From NCBI GenBank assembly GCA_037157565.1, contig JAZHRO010000013.1:121410001-121474000 (forward strand): a stretch of 64,000 bases of DNA. The letters run 5' to 3'. Numbering within the stretch: the stretch's first letter is position 1; every line of letters begins with the position of its first letter. Of this stretch, positions 42,790 to 54,561 are shown piece after piece. Origin of the DNA: Thalassia testudinum. Its lineage: Eukaryota; Streptophyta; Magnoliopsida; Alismatales; Hydrocharitaceae. A program made the position numbers and the translations under genes. Under the pieces are notes generated by a model, which was not told the origin of the DNA, made no database searches, and saw nothing but the letters and a program-made list of their open reading frames with translations.

Positions 42790-45700
42790 TCACTTGACTC
42801 AAATATTTCTAAGTCCTATTAAATCAATGTGCTTAATGTACGTTCTTGGTGGTATACCCTTACGTAGGAAATTTGCAAGCATATCACTGGTAGGGATATA
42901 ACTTACCATAATTTCTTGTCCTTCCACTATATCTCAAATATAGCGATACTGGATCTTTATAATGTTTCCCTTTATAACTAATTGTCTCGCTATTAATCAA
43001 GCCTATCACTGCTTGATTATCACAAAACATTTCCAATGGTTCTTTCACCAATCCGAGGCTATCTAAGGCTCAAGTCATCTAAGAAACGTCTGATCCAAAT
43101 CGCATGTGTGGTAGCCATGCTACATGCAATGTATTCAGCTTCTTGTGCATCAATTGATACACATCCCTGTTTCTTGCTACCCCAAGAAACAGCGGCACCA
43201 CGAAACATGAAAAGATAACCAGATGTGGATTTACTATCATCCACATCACCTCCGAAATCTGCGTCGAAGTAGCCAATCACCTCAGGTGATTGAGCCTGAT
43301 GTACCAATCTCAAACTTACAATACTCTTTAGATATCTCATAATTCTTCTGACAGCTTCCTAATGTGCTAGTCATGGATTACTTTGATATCAACATACTGG
43401 GCTTATGGGGTAAGCGAAGTTGGGTTTACTACAGATCATTACATACATTAAACTTCCTACCACTTATGCATATGGGACATTTAATGACTCTTGTGCTTTA
43501 CCCAGGCATTGGCTTTTAATTAGTCTTTTTCCCATAACAAGTAGAGTAGGGGTAGGAGTGCAATTTTGCATTCCAAACCTTTTTAATACTGTATGGAAAT
43601 ATTTTTCTTGATCCAAACTCAATATTCTTGACTTTGTATCTCTAATGATTTGAATTCCAAGGACATAAGGAGCTTCTCCCATGTCCATCTCAAATTCAAT
43701 GCTTAATTTCTGTTTCAAATCATTCAACATATCTATGTCATTTCTAGCGAGCAATATGTCATTCACATATAATGACAAATCATAAACTTGCTCCCACTAG
43801 GTGTGACATATACACAATTATTGAATTTGTTAGCCACAAAATCAAATTGAATAATAATATTATGAAATTTGAGATACCACTATCATGAGGACTGTTTCAG
43901 ACCACATAGAGTTTTTTTTCATTTGTAAACCAAGTTCTCCTTATCTTCTGCTTGAAAACCATCTAGTTGTCACATATAAATATCTTATGTCAATTCCTCA
44001 TTGAGAAATGCAATTTTTACATCCATTTGGAATAATTCCAAATCCATATATACGACCAAAGCCAAAATCATCCTAATTGATACAAACTTGGCTATCGGAG
44101 AATATGTTTCTCGGAAATCAATTTCAACTTTTTGTGTATAACTGTTAGCAACCAGCCTTGTCTTGAATTTATCAATAGTACCATCCACTCGATACTTTTT
44201 CTTGAAGACCCATTTACACCCAATAGATTTCCAACCTACCGGTAAGTTACATAATTCCTAAACACCATTTTTCTCAATTGAGAGAATATCCTTCATGGCA
44301 GCCATCCATGATCTTGACTCAGATGAAGCTATCACTTTATTGAAAGACAACAAATCCTTACAATCCGAAACATCCTCATTAACGATGTAACATGAAACCT
44401 CGCATGAGTACAAATGATAGTCACTCGACCATGCAGGTTGCATTCGGGTCTGTTGTTGCCAGTTATTCTTGTGGGTTGATTGGACTCACCCAAAGCCTCC
44501 ATAGGTACATCATCACTCATAGATTCATTTTTCACTTCTAGATGAACATCATCATCCCTTTCAGTTGATCTATTTCAAATAAGTAGAGGTTCTAATTGCT
44601 CCTTTTCCTGCTACTTTTCTTCTTTATTTGCCAGAAAAGTAGCATCATGACTCTCAAAATGACCCCTTTCATTGTGGAAAAACCTGTACCTTTGGATTTA
44701 TCATAACAACCTATAAATCTATACTTTATTATCTTAAAATCAAGCTTATCACTAAGCTGATTTGGGATCAAGACATGTGCTTCACACCCCCATTTTCTGA
44801 GGTGGTTCAATTGTGGCTTTCCTCCATTCCATATATCATAAGGTGTAGATTTCATAGATTTGGTGGAAATTCTATTTCGTATATAATTTGTAGTTAGCAC
44901 TACTTCACCCTAAACATTCTTTAGGAGTCCAGAATGAAAGAGTGTGCACCTAATTGCATTCATCAATGTTCAATTTTTTCTTTCTGCCACAAATTTTGTT
45001 GTGACACATATGCCATTGTTGTTCGTCTAATAATTCCCATATGAATGGAAAAGTCATTAAAATCTCTAGAATTAAATTCACCACCTCTATTTGTCCTTAA
45101 CATCTTAATGGATCTTCCTAATTTTGTTTCTACTTCTGTTTTATATCTCTTAAAGCATTCAAAATCTTTAGGTTTTCTTTCTAGGAGATATATCAACGAA
45201 TATCTAGAATAATCATCTATAAAAGTTATGAAATATATCTTGTCACCATATGTTTTAACACTTAGTGGGCCACATATATCAGAATGAATAAGCTTTAATA
45301 ATTCTCTTGACCTTTGACTCTTAGAAAAAGGTTTCTTGGTCATTTTCTCAATCAAGTAATGTTCACAAGGCAATGTGCTTGCTCGTATTATATTAGGTAA
45401 CATATCCACTTTATTATTTGATTCATTTTATTATATCCTGGATGTCCCAATCTCATGTGCTATAATCAAAATTAGATAATAAAGACAAGGAATAATTCAA
45501 ATCCTTCTTCATTGAATCACAAAAAATAGGAGTACAAAAAAGATCATGTTTTGGCACAAATGTGCCTACAGTGAAAATTTTTCTATGTCTACCAATAGAG
45601 ACACGATTATTATAGAATCTAACTTCTAATTTCCTTTTAATAAGAGTAGACACAGAAATAGGGTTCCTCTGAATCCCAAGAGCGTTGAACACATCCAGGA

Positions 45701-46759
45701 GAGTCATCACGCTTTCTCCAAGATCGAGCTTATAGGTCCCAACACCCTGGACATCCAGATAGGTGTTGTTACCCATGTAGATTCTCTGCTCTCCTTTCTT
45801 TAATTCGTTGAAGTCAATCAAGCCTTCCTTGATCTTTGTAATATGTCAAGTGACACCAGAGTCCACCCACCAGCCTCTGCAGTTAGTTCTGGCAGAGTTA
45901 CATTCTACCACAGCAACAAATTCATGCTTCTTGCCTTTATTTTTCGGGCCCTTAGTTTGGCCATGTTTCCTTCCCTGGGGATAATTTGCTTGAAGTGTCC
46001 AAACTTTTGGCTATTATATCATAATCCACACAATCCTTTTCCACGTCATTGTTGGTTTCCTTTGAACTGTACTTTATAGGGACCAAGGTTCTTCTTATGT
46101 TGGATAGAATGTGCTTCCTCTTGTTCGATGTTAAATACATCTGATTGCTTTCTTCTGGCAGCCAAGTCTTATTCAATAGCCAACTGTGCAGGCAAGTCGG
46201 TCACATTCTTTATGATGCCATTTAGTATCAAAGTGGTGGCAACCATATCGAATGATGGTGATAAACTGTTCAATATTGTGGCTACTTGCATTTTCTTAGG
46301 AATTTCTGTTCCTACAACTCATAAATCTTTGGCCATTACAACCATCTTGTTGACATGCTCAATGACATTCTTTGACTCCTTGATTTTGCATGTATTGTTC
46401 TTATGCAAAAGAAGTTGCACATTCACTTCTGTTTTGGAGTTATATTTTTGTTTGATGACCCTCAATAAATCATACAAAGGTTTATGATTCTCAAAGACCT
46501 TTATCAGGTCATCCTCCATGTGTATTAGCGTAAAACTATGTGCCTTGTCATTTTTCTCCCACTGCTCATAGGCTTTCTGATGAGCAACTTTTTCCACATC
46601 AATGGGATTTTCTAAAAGCTTAGGAGCAAGGGTATCAATTAGGCCATCTAAATTATCATGCATTAGACCATATTGTATTTTTTGACCCCACATGTCAAAG
46701 TTGAGACCATTAAGCTTCTCTAACTTGGCTAGTTCAGATGTAATCAGTTTTGTTGCCAT
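42790..46759 (-). pseudogene. H: Copia Gag-integrase-RT-RNase H polyprotein, inactivated
   Basis: Starts at MATKLITSELAKLEKLNG (46,759), a Copia Gag N-terminus. A decayed zinc knuckle (CGL then stop, GHFK) lies near 46.03 kb. The pre-integrase domain follows at 45.82-45.45 kb; the integrase core at 45.41-44.96 kb has HSDICGPL and FIDDYSRYS, but the second catalytic Asp is Asn in LRTNRGGEF. The RT (44.4-43.5 kb) contains QMDVKIAFLNEEL and SLYVNDILLA, where the catalytic YVDD has become YVND. RNase H (43.34-42.8 kb) keeps GYFDADFGGD, SKKQGCVSIDAQEAEYIA and a CDNQAVIGL remnant. Several stops and frameshifts separate these blocks. Confidence 0.9.
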
Positions 46760-47842
46760 ATCTCTAAATAGAACATAAAAGATGTGATATAAGAAAAAAT
46801 GCATACAAAAATAATGCATGAATAGGCATGGTAATACAAATATGGAAAATAACATGAACATGAATATATGACTTATCAAACTTGCAAGAATAAAATGAAT
46901 GATGCAGTAAGTTAAATTAGACATGTGGCAATACATTTTTAAAACAAATATGTAATAAATGATTAACTAAACAAATGCAATAATGATTCTTTCATAAAGT
47001 TAACTACCAGAAATCAATGCATATAAGAGTTACATCAATTAATCTAATATTGAAAAAATTAGTGAGATTAAAAGATAAATGAATAAGAGATAACTAATAA
47101 TTGATGAAAGACAATCACATACAATAATATTACCTTGAAAACTAATCTAATCAAATAATAGATATTTAATTAGACAATTAGCTAACCAAATGAGGCATCT
47201 AAAAGATTAAACAATGTGAAATATAAGCCTTTGCTACCCTTCCTTTACCTTTTTTTTATTATGTAACAATTATCAACCAAATATCTAAATTGATTAAAGA
47301 AAAAAAAAAGGTATCGAAAGAAAGCAATTGATCGAATAGAGGTCAGCAACAAATAAGAAAAAAGGGAGGTTTTATTGTCAAAGAATGTCATTAATGTAAG
47401 CAATAAATAACTTGCTATCAACAACTATAGATGAGCCACTAATTATGATAAAGGAAAAAAAAAGGCTCGCGAGGAGAACAATTTAGAAACAGGAAAAAAA
47501 TTTATAGAAAATAACCCACAATAGCATAAAGGAAATGAACGAGGCAAATACAAAATGCAAGCCAATTCGCGTTACCAAAATAAACTTAAGGAACTTTCCA
47601 GAATCTGAAAAAAAAGCATGGCTAGATTAAAAAAATAGTAAACAACATAGTCATAGGGTTTGTGTTTCTAGAGTGCTAATGGAGGGTAGTGACGATGGTT
47701 TGTTGGAGATGGAGAGTTGTAGTGGCAAGAACAGGAAAGCTTCAGAGAAGTTGATCCACCAAAAAGAGCGGCACCCTTGGGAACGATGAAGAGTAGCAAT
47801 GCGAGCATGACGAGATCGGCGACCACTCGATGAGGCATAGAA
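46760..47842 (-). other. H: AT-rich leader of the Copia element
   Basis: About 1.1 kb between the primer site and the Gag start, strongly AT-rich, with A runs and no supportable gene. It is long for a Copia leader, so it may contain unrecognised insertions. Confidence 0.5.
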
Positions 47843-47854
47843 GCTTTGATACCA
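47843..47854 (-). other. H: primer-binding site (initiator tRNA-Met)
   Basis: Minus-strand TGGTATCAAAGC directly after the 5' LTR is the standard Copia primer site (TGGTATCAGAGC) with one change. Confidence 0.85.
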
Positions 47855-47855
47855 A

Positions 47856-48058
47856 TCTAGGAAGGACGAGAGGGGAGAAGTGAGGAGAGGACGTATGCTT
47901 TGTTGGGTTTCTTAGGGCTTCCGTAAGGGACTTCGTTCCTTCTTTTAGAGGTCCATTCCTCGACCCTGTTTCCCCCAAAAACCCTAATCACCTATCCGTC
48001 ATTTTCGCTGACACATTATTACCTATGGATTGACCAGGTCTAGATGACCACTTGGTCA
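47856..48058 (-). repeat. H: 5' LTR
   Basis: 203 bp, the counterpart of 42,463-42,669, followed on the minus strand by the tRNA-Met primer site. Confidence 0.8.
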
Positions 48059-48784
48059 TTGACTGCCCACCTGAATCTCTAGTTAATTATGTGTCGTTAT
48101 TGTAGTAAAGTTAGAATCTAAATGGATATTCAATCATTATTTATTTACATAATTTTTATTGGTTTATTCTAAATCATTCACTGGGAGGGAGTTATTGATA
48201 TACATCACTCTCTATTATCGAAAAGAACTCTTTTATTCAAAATATGTTAAATCTATTTACAATTGAATCAATGAATCAAAGAATAAATGAATTGAGTTAA
48301 TTATATAAAAAAGAATTAATTAGTACTAATTGAAATGACTCAAACATATTTACAACTACACAAGCAAAAAAAAAACTAATTAAACTACTCTTATATTAGT
48401 TATATATATAACTATCCTAAACAATAGTGTAGGTATCAAAATATTAACTAATATATGCCAGTATTACGATAGCATTCCTTTCTTTTTCAAAAATATATGT
48501 ATATATATATGCTACACTAAGTTATACTAACCTATATTAACATCTATAGTGACAAATATTATACATATAGTGTCGTATGTAAACATTACTAAAGCCTTAA
48601 ACATATTTACAAATAAGGATCAAAAATATATATACGTATACTACTCTATTTATATACTACGTATATTACATATATTATAGTTATTATACAAATACTTATA
48701 TACATACTTATATATATATATATATACTCTACACAACACACACATATGCTTACACTTAATACTTAACTCACATACACACACACA
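48059..48784. repeat. AT-rich stretch with TA and CA microsatellites
   Basis: No gene is visible. Short TA runs occur at 48,496-48,508 and about 48,711-48,725, and a CA run at 48,773-48,789, which is the target into which B1 inserted. Confidence 0.7.
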
Positions 48785-48789
48785 CACAC

Positions 48790-50629
48790 TGATGTAAACA
48801 CATTTATATCATATAAACTGTCTAATTACGCGTGTTCTTAGGCATAGGATTGCATCACATATTATAAATATTACATAACATGTATCATCTTTCATTTAGG
48901 GTAGTCTGTATAAAATTTAGGTTAGTTATCTCCATTTATGGCCAGGGACAGGGCAACTTGTTAATCAAGGCTTCAGACCAAGGATCCAACTGTATGGATC
49001 TGATTAGGGCAACGACAGGAGTTCAACGACTCTAAGATCGCTCTGATCGGACATCCGTAGCACCAGAAAGAGATCGAGGAATCCTAAAGATCAAGGGCCA
49101 AGATGGTGCCAATCTGCACTTTAGATGACAAATTCGACCGTATGGATGGGTTCGGATCGAGGATCGCAGCCTAACAGTGCAAAAATCGATCCAATTTGAC
49201 ACCCGTGGCACCGTCTACAACACACAGAAGATGGACGGTCAAGATGGCACCACATGGCACCATCTCAGCCTCCCGATCAGCCCCAGGTACCTGCCGCTGC
49301 TTTTCTTCTTCACCCGCTTGACGAATCTTCGTCGTTGGATGCCCATCCAAAGTCTGAGAATCAGCCACGTCACCTCTCATCAGCGCTTCTCCTCATCTGA
49401 AGGTAGAATCAACGCCTAATCTCAACCGTCGGATGAAGATCCAATGGCCGAGATCGGCCGTTTGCAAAACCATCACTATGCCTCAACCGTACACGTAAAA
49501 CAGTGGTTAAGGCGCTACGTCGGCAGGAGGCGAGCGCTCGAATCGTCAAACGGCCTCTCCTTCTCGTGCGCGGGCACGTCTTCACGGCAGAACAATAAGA
49601 AATCAACGGCCCGAATCGTCTAATACTATGAATGCATGATTCGACACACAAAACTCACACGCGATCGAACGCGCTATCAGGCGGTGCGAAGTTGAAGCGC
49701 GGTGCGGGCGAGGATGACTTTAAGCCATCCGATCTTGAGATTGGACGGCTGATATCGTCCAAATGTGGGTGTGCATTTGAGGCGCGGAAGAGGAGCAAGC
49801 GTGAGTGCAGCGCACACAGTCGCCCACAACGGACCTTTAGCGACGTTTAAGTCACTAAAGGTCCCATTTTAATGTTTTTGAAGTTAAAATGTCCAAAATG
49901 CCCCCAATCCTTACAACTATAAAAGGAGACACCTACCCTATGAATTTCTCATCCCTTCTCTTCTCTCACCCCTTCCAAATCTCTAAGAACTTGTCCCAAA
50001 CCTGGGAAGCTCCTCTAGAGTAGAAATCATAATTTTTCCACCTTCATCGCCCTTTATGGAGCATCCTGCAGTTGTCTTCTCTTTGAATTTGAGAAGTGGA
50101 TTCTGCGAAGACGACGATGTGCTACTTCATTCTCGTTCCTCCCGCTTCATCCTCCTTCTTCCCGCTCCGTTCCCCATCTTCCAGGCGTCGTCCCGTCCAG
50201 CTTGTCCTCCAACCAATCGTCAAGGAGGATACTTCTCTCTTCATTCTTTTTACTGCTTTCTAGAGTAGATTTACCACTTTCTAGTATAGATTTCCCGCTT
50301 TCTAGTCACAATGAGTAGTGTAATGAACAACTTCTGATAATGAAATCCATGTTTATTCTACATCCCTTTTGCTTTTATTTGTAATATTATCTCTCTTCTA
50401 TTTATTATTTGTTAAATAGATAGCTAGTTTTCAACTAGCTATTCTGTTTCGTGACAAACAAAACAAACATGTATTTTTAGTCAAACATCCGCCTCCCTGT
50501 GTTCGACCCGGAACTTCTTTACGGATTTTTGGTATAAATTTTATCTGTTGACGGATTTCTTTGCGAATCGAACTACAACGACAGGTTTTCGAATCCAACT
50601 GCAAACACTTAGATTTCTGCATTTCAACA
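48790..50629 (+). mobile_element. B1: solo LTR
   Basis: 1,840 bp from TGATGTAAACAC to TTTCAACA, with CACAC on both sides (48,785-48,789 and 50,630-50,634); because the target is a CA microsatellite this duplication is slightly ambiguous. U3 has repeated phrases such as 'gatggcaccacatggcacc'. A hairpin GGACCTTTAGCGAC/GTCACTAAAGGTCC lies at 49,831-49,864 and a TATA box (TATAAAA) at 49,918-49,924. R-U5 ends with the 'gaactacaacgacagg' segment typical of the family. Frames inside are not credible genes. Confidence 0.88.
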
Positions 50630-50634
50630 CACAC

Positions 50635-52000
50635 TCACAATGCATAAACGTAGCCAAACACTTAGTCGTTTTTAGCTTAGGTTGACTCTACACTAAACAA
50701 AAATTGTTCATTGGCGGGCTTAAGGCTTTTCGCAGGTTTAATAGCCCTATGTGGGTTGGATCAGACTACTACTAAGCCCAGGACCTAGTTTTTATTAGGT
50801 ATATTTTTTTCCAATTTATTTCAGGCCCAATAGGCCCACAGCTCCCAGCTACCCACACGGACACATGCACCTATAGGCAGGTGCGGACGCATGTATGCAC
50901 ACACCGGTAGGCGCTCACGTAGGTAAAAAATGTATGCATATTCTCATGTATGTACACCTAGCGCTGATGACTAGGAGGGTCTCATGCACTGGGACTTAAG
51001 TGGCTGCATGAGAGCTCGAGTGCCAACAATGTGGCACTAAATTCGGTGCCTAATTGGTGTGTCATTCAGTGCTAAATCATGTGATTTGGTCAACTTTGGG
51101 CATCGATTTGAGAGCCCTAATATGATACGTTCTCTAATTAAATTATACAATTGAAAAGCCCTAACATAGGGATATACAATTGCAAAGTCAATTTACGACA
51201 ATAACTTATTTAATTATATTTAAAAATTTCTTAAACTTAGTAATTTGTACATGTTAAATTAGAGCTTAAATCCTTAATTAATGTATAAATTAATAACTTA
51301 ATTATTCAATTGACCTATAAATTAGTTAATTTACATAGTAAGGTATTTATCACATATTTTAAATTTATTTGTAATTGTTTATTTTAATTTAAATACAATC
51401 ATACACTTTTTTATTAGATATACACATAATTTAGTTATAAATATTATTATATAGTACAAATACATCATAACTAGGTCAAAAATATTTAAAATTATTATAT
51501 ACAAATATAAAATATTATTTATCTTAGATATAAGTTAAATTACTAATTTATTTTATTTTAACTTAATAATTTAGCTAATTAATTTAATAATCTAATTATA
51601 TATAATAAATACATAAATAAATCAATGTATAGGTATAATTAGGTATATAATAAATGCTTAAATGCGTATGTATAGTTTCAAATACTATTATACAAGTTTA
51701 CATATTTATTTATAATTATCTTAGTTTAAGTACATATAATCTATTATAAATTGCTATATAATTATATAATTAAGTTATATATACAATAACTCAACCTAAA
51801 TACTTATTTAAATATATATAATACATGTATAAATTATCTATGTACATTATATACATGTATTACATTATTTACATTTAACTTATTAATTTATTCATATTTA
51901 CAAGTATAAATACTGTATGCAAGGTATTTTGATGTATTTTTGGGTATTTTTGAGTTTTTATGGTATTTGCATATTCTATAAAGATAGGAAAAGAGAGAAA
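50635..52000 (-). mobile_element. E2: diverged relative of the E1 LTR
   Basis: The part at 50.75-51.2 kb aligns with 0.82-1.3 kb of the window in the same orientation (shared 'gcgctgatgact', 'catgcaca', 'tacaattg.a..gtcaattta'). The rest (51.2-52.0 kb) is very AT-rich with short repeated 'aattta' phrases, and no gene is seen. Confidence 0.4.
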
Positions 52001-52509
52001 GAAGGTCAGATGAGGAAAGAATCATTTCTTTTTGGGTTTTCGTATGTGTTTTATTAAGTTTCAGAGTAGATCGAATTGTCGGCTATTATGTTCTACTAGC
52101 TAGAGGGTTCGGAATACTTTGAAACTTTGCATGCAGTTAGAAAACTACTTAATCCTACTCAAGACACTTTTATTTTATTTTTTATGATTTTTAAAATTTT
52201 GTTATGTATTTCCAATTTCACTTGAAACAAGGCCTAAATGAGTTTGAGACAAAGAACCAAAGGCCTCAAAGTCAGTTCTAAGTGCTGAAATAAGAGTATA
52301 GGCATTCAAACACATCCAGTAAACATCATAGAATATTTTTGAACCAATAAACATGATTTTCATTGTAAATTTCATTAAAAATCATTGTTGGACAGATTAC
52401 ACCATTTTAGAATTATCGATATTGACTTCAAACAATGATTATAACCTATTTCATATTAAATTGGAGTCCAAACTTGTACATGAATGCTTAGGCATGAATT
52501 TCTAACAAT

Positions 52510-52960
52510 CACTAGCAGAAAATGCATTGCTTTCGATTGTGAATTTTTTGACTATTATATAATGGTCGAAAATAATAATATTCTCAACCATTATCAGACG
52601 TAACGATTGCCAAAAGTTTGGTCACTAATTTTCTCACCTACCTAGGAAGCGGAGTGTTGAGACCAATCTCGACCATTTATAATGATCGATAATAAAAATA
52701 TACTTGGCCATTGTTATATAAACGGTTGAGGATATTCTTCTCGTAAATCGTTGATGTGAAAAGTTATATTTTCAAATGCAATCATCGGTCGTTCAATCTA
52801 AAATGGCAGAGAAAAGTCTGGTCTAAAATGGTAGGGTTGACACCATTCTCGACTGTTGATAATGGTAGAGAATAATGGTCGACGATAGTCTTTTCGAAAA
52901 CCGCCAACTTAAAAAGTTACTTTTCAAACTCAATTGTCGACCATTTTCCCAGAAATGATC
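52510..52960 (+). mobile_element. CACTA-like transposon end with subterminal repeats
   Basis: CACTAGCAGAAAATG at 52,510-52,524 resembles the CACTACAAGAAA inverted repeat of plant CACTA elements. It is followed by at least three diverged repeats of an inverted 'cgaccattataatggtcg' theme (near 52,555, 52,670 and 52,850), the usual subterminal arrangement. The opposite end was not found, and no transposase is visible. Confidence 0.45.
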
Positions 52961-53020
52961 GAGAAAGGTCAACCTAAATCCCTGTGCGACCCTGACTCCC
53001 TCCCCCTTCCTCTGAAATCT

Positions 53021-53434
53021 CCCTCTCCTCCAAGCCTTCACCCTTTACTCCTCCGCGACGAAGCCTAAGCTCGTCCCTCACTGTGTGGTCCTCTCGTCGT
53101 GCAGCCCAACTCCGACATGTAGCCCCCATCGACGTTCACCTCCTCCTCAGGTAGCACCTTCTCTCGTCATCCTCCTCCCCTCTCCCCATCTCATCCTTGA
53201 CAACAAGAACCATCACCTCCTGCTCGTCCCTCTCCTCCAAGCCTTCACCCTCTGCTCCTCCATGACGAAGCCTAAGCTCGTCCCTCACCGTGTGGTCCTC
53301 TCGTCGTGCAGTCCAACTCCGACATGTAGCCCCCATCGACGTTCACCTCCTCCTCAGGTAGCACCTTCTCTCGTCATCCTCCTCCCCTCTCCCCATCTCA
53401 TCCTTGACAACGAGAACCATCACCTCCTGCTCGT
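53021..53434. repeat. 207-bp tandem duplication (two units) in GC-rich sequence
   Basis: Unit 1 starts at 53,021 and unit 2 at 53,228, with only a few differences. As 207 is a multiple of three, an open frame (53,085-53,513) repeats too, rich in Pro/Ser/Leu; this is a consequence of the duplication and C-richness. It may be captured host sequence inside the CACTA-like element. Confidence 0.8.
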
Positions 53435-53449
53435 CCTCCCTCCATCACG

Positions 53450-53790
53450 AAATGTGGTCGTGACCACCACCACCACAACCGCTCGCCTCTCCACTTGCTG
53501 CCACCACCACTAGCCACCCCTCCTCCCTCTGCTACCACTACAACCCACTGGCTACCACCACCAACCGGCCGGCCCCTCTCTCCTTTCCTTCCCTAGCTTG
53601 CCGTACCTCCACCACCACCAACACCTCGTGCCACCAACGACCTCCCGCCACCACCACCACCTCAAGACACTGCCTCCACCTCAGGCACCACCACCACCAC
53701 CTCAGGCACCACCACCACCACCTCTTCCTGCCACCACCATGACCTCCTCATCCTCCTCCCACAACCACCACCCCAATTTCCCACCTTCGA
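53450..53790. repeat. CCA/CAC triplet-rich low-complexity stretch
   Basis: Long runs of imperfect CCACCACCA produce Pro/His/Thr-rich frames on the plus strand. No domain is recognisable. Confidence 0.7.
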
Positions 53791-54561
53791 TTTAGAAATT
53801 TAATTTTAGGTTAATTTAATTTTTTATGTACTACTTAGGTTAGAAATTTAATTATGAATGCAATTAAATTGAATACTTCAATGTTTAGTTAAATTATCAA
53901 TGTTTAATTAAATTTAGTTTAAAATGCTTAATGTTGCTGTAAAGCACTTGTGCAATCACATGTTGCATGACAAGTGGTCTTGATGAGCTAGATAGTTAGA
54001 TTGGTTAGTTAGTCAGATTCCACAAGGCTAGCTAGCAAGTTTTGGTGAGCTTCTTCCTAGAAGCTTCCTCAACATGATAGGATGTGATGTGAGATTGGGC
54101 GAGAGAGTTGCTTAGTGAGATGGACCATGAGGCCACTAACCTTAGACCTAGAGTAGTAGATTGCAAACCTAGGTTGGTTGAGGAACCTTCTGCAAGCTGT
54201 TGGCTTGTGCGTGATCTTTCATTAGTTTCCATGGTGTGTGGTGATGCTGGTTTAGAATAAAAATTGTCCTACCTTATCTGGTTGGTGGAAACCTCTTGAT
54301 TGTCTTTAGATTGTGGAAGCAGGAAGTGACGTATGTTGTTGTGGGGAAAAGGGACCTTTTTGCACTATCTATCTTTCTTTTCATTCCCATTTATGTTGAA
54401 TGTAGGAAAGCCCAATAAATTTTAGGGGTGCACTTTGCATATTTCCATTTGAGAATCCTCCACTTATGTCAAGCTCTTTGCTACATTTGATTAATACTAG
54501 TTCAATTCTCTAAGGAAAAGAAGAAGACTAGCTTGGGATTTCTGATATTCAACTTCAACAT
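53791..54561. other. Unassigned stretch
   Basis: About 770 bp in which I see no gene, LTR end or RNA. It may be the interior of the CACTA-like element or host DNA. Confidence 0.3.

Larger units (their letters stand above)
42463..48058 (-). mobile_element. H: decayed Copia element
   Basis: About 5.6 kb, minus strand, with short LTRs of about 205 bp (5' LTR 47,856-48,058; 3' LTR 42,463-42,669), a tRNA-Met-type primer site and a gag-integrase-RT-RNase H order, which defines Copia. The LTRs differ at many sites and I found no matching target-site duplication, so it is old. Confidence 0.88.

Noticed and set aside
53085..53513. 142-codon Pro/Ser-rich frame
   Set aside because: Its length comes from a 207-bp tandem duplication in C-rich sequence; no start context or domain supports it.
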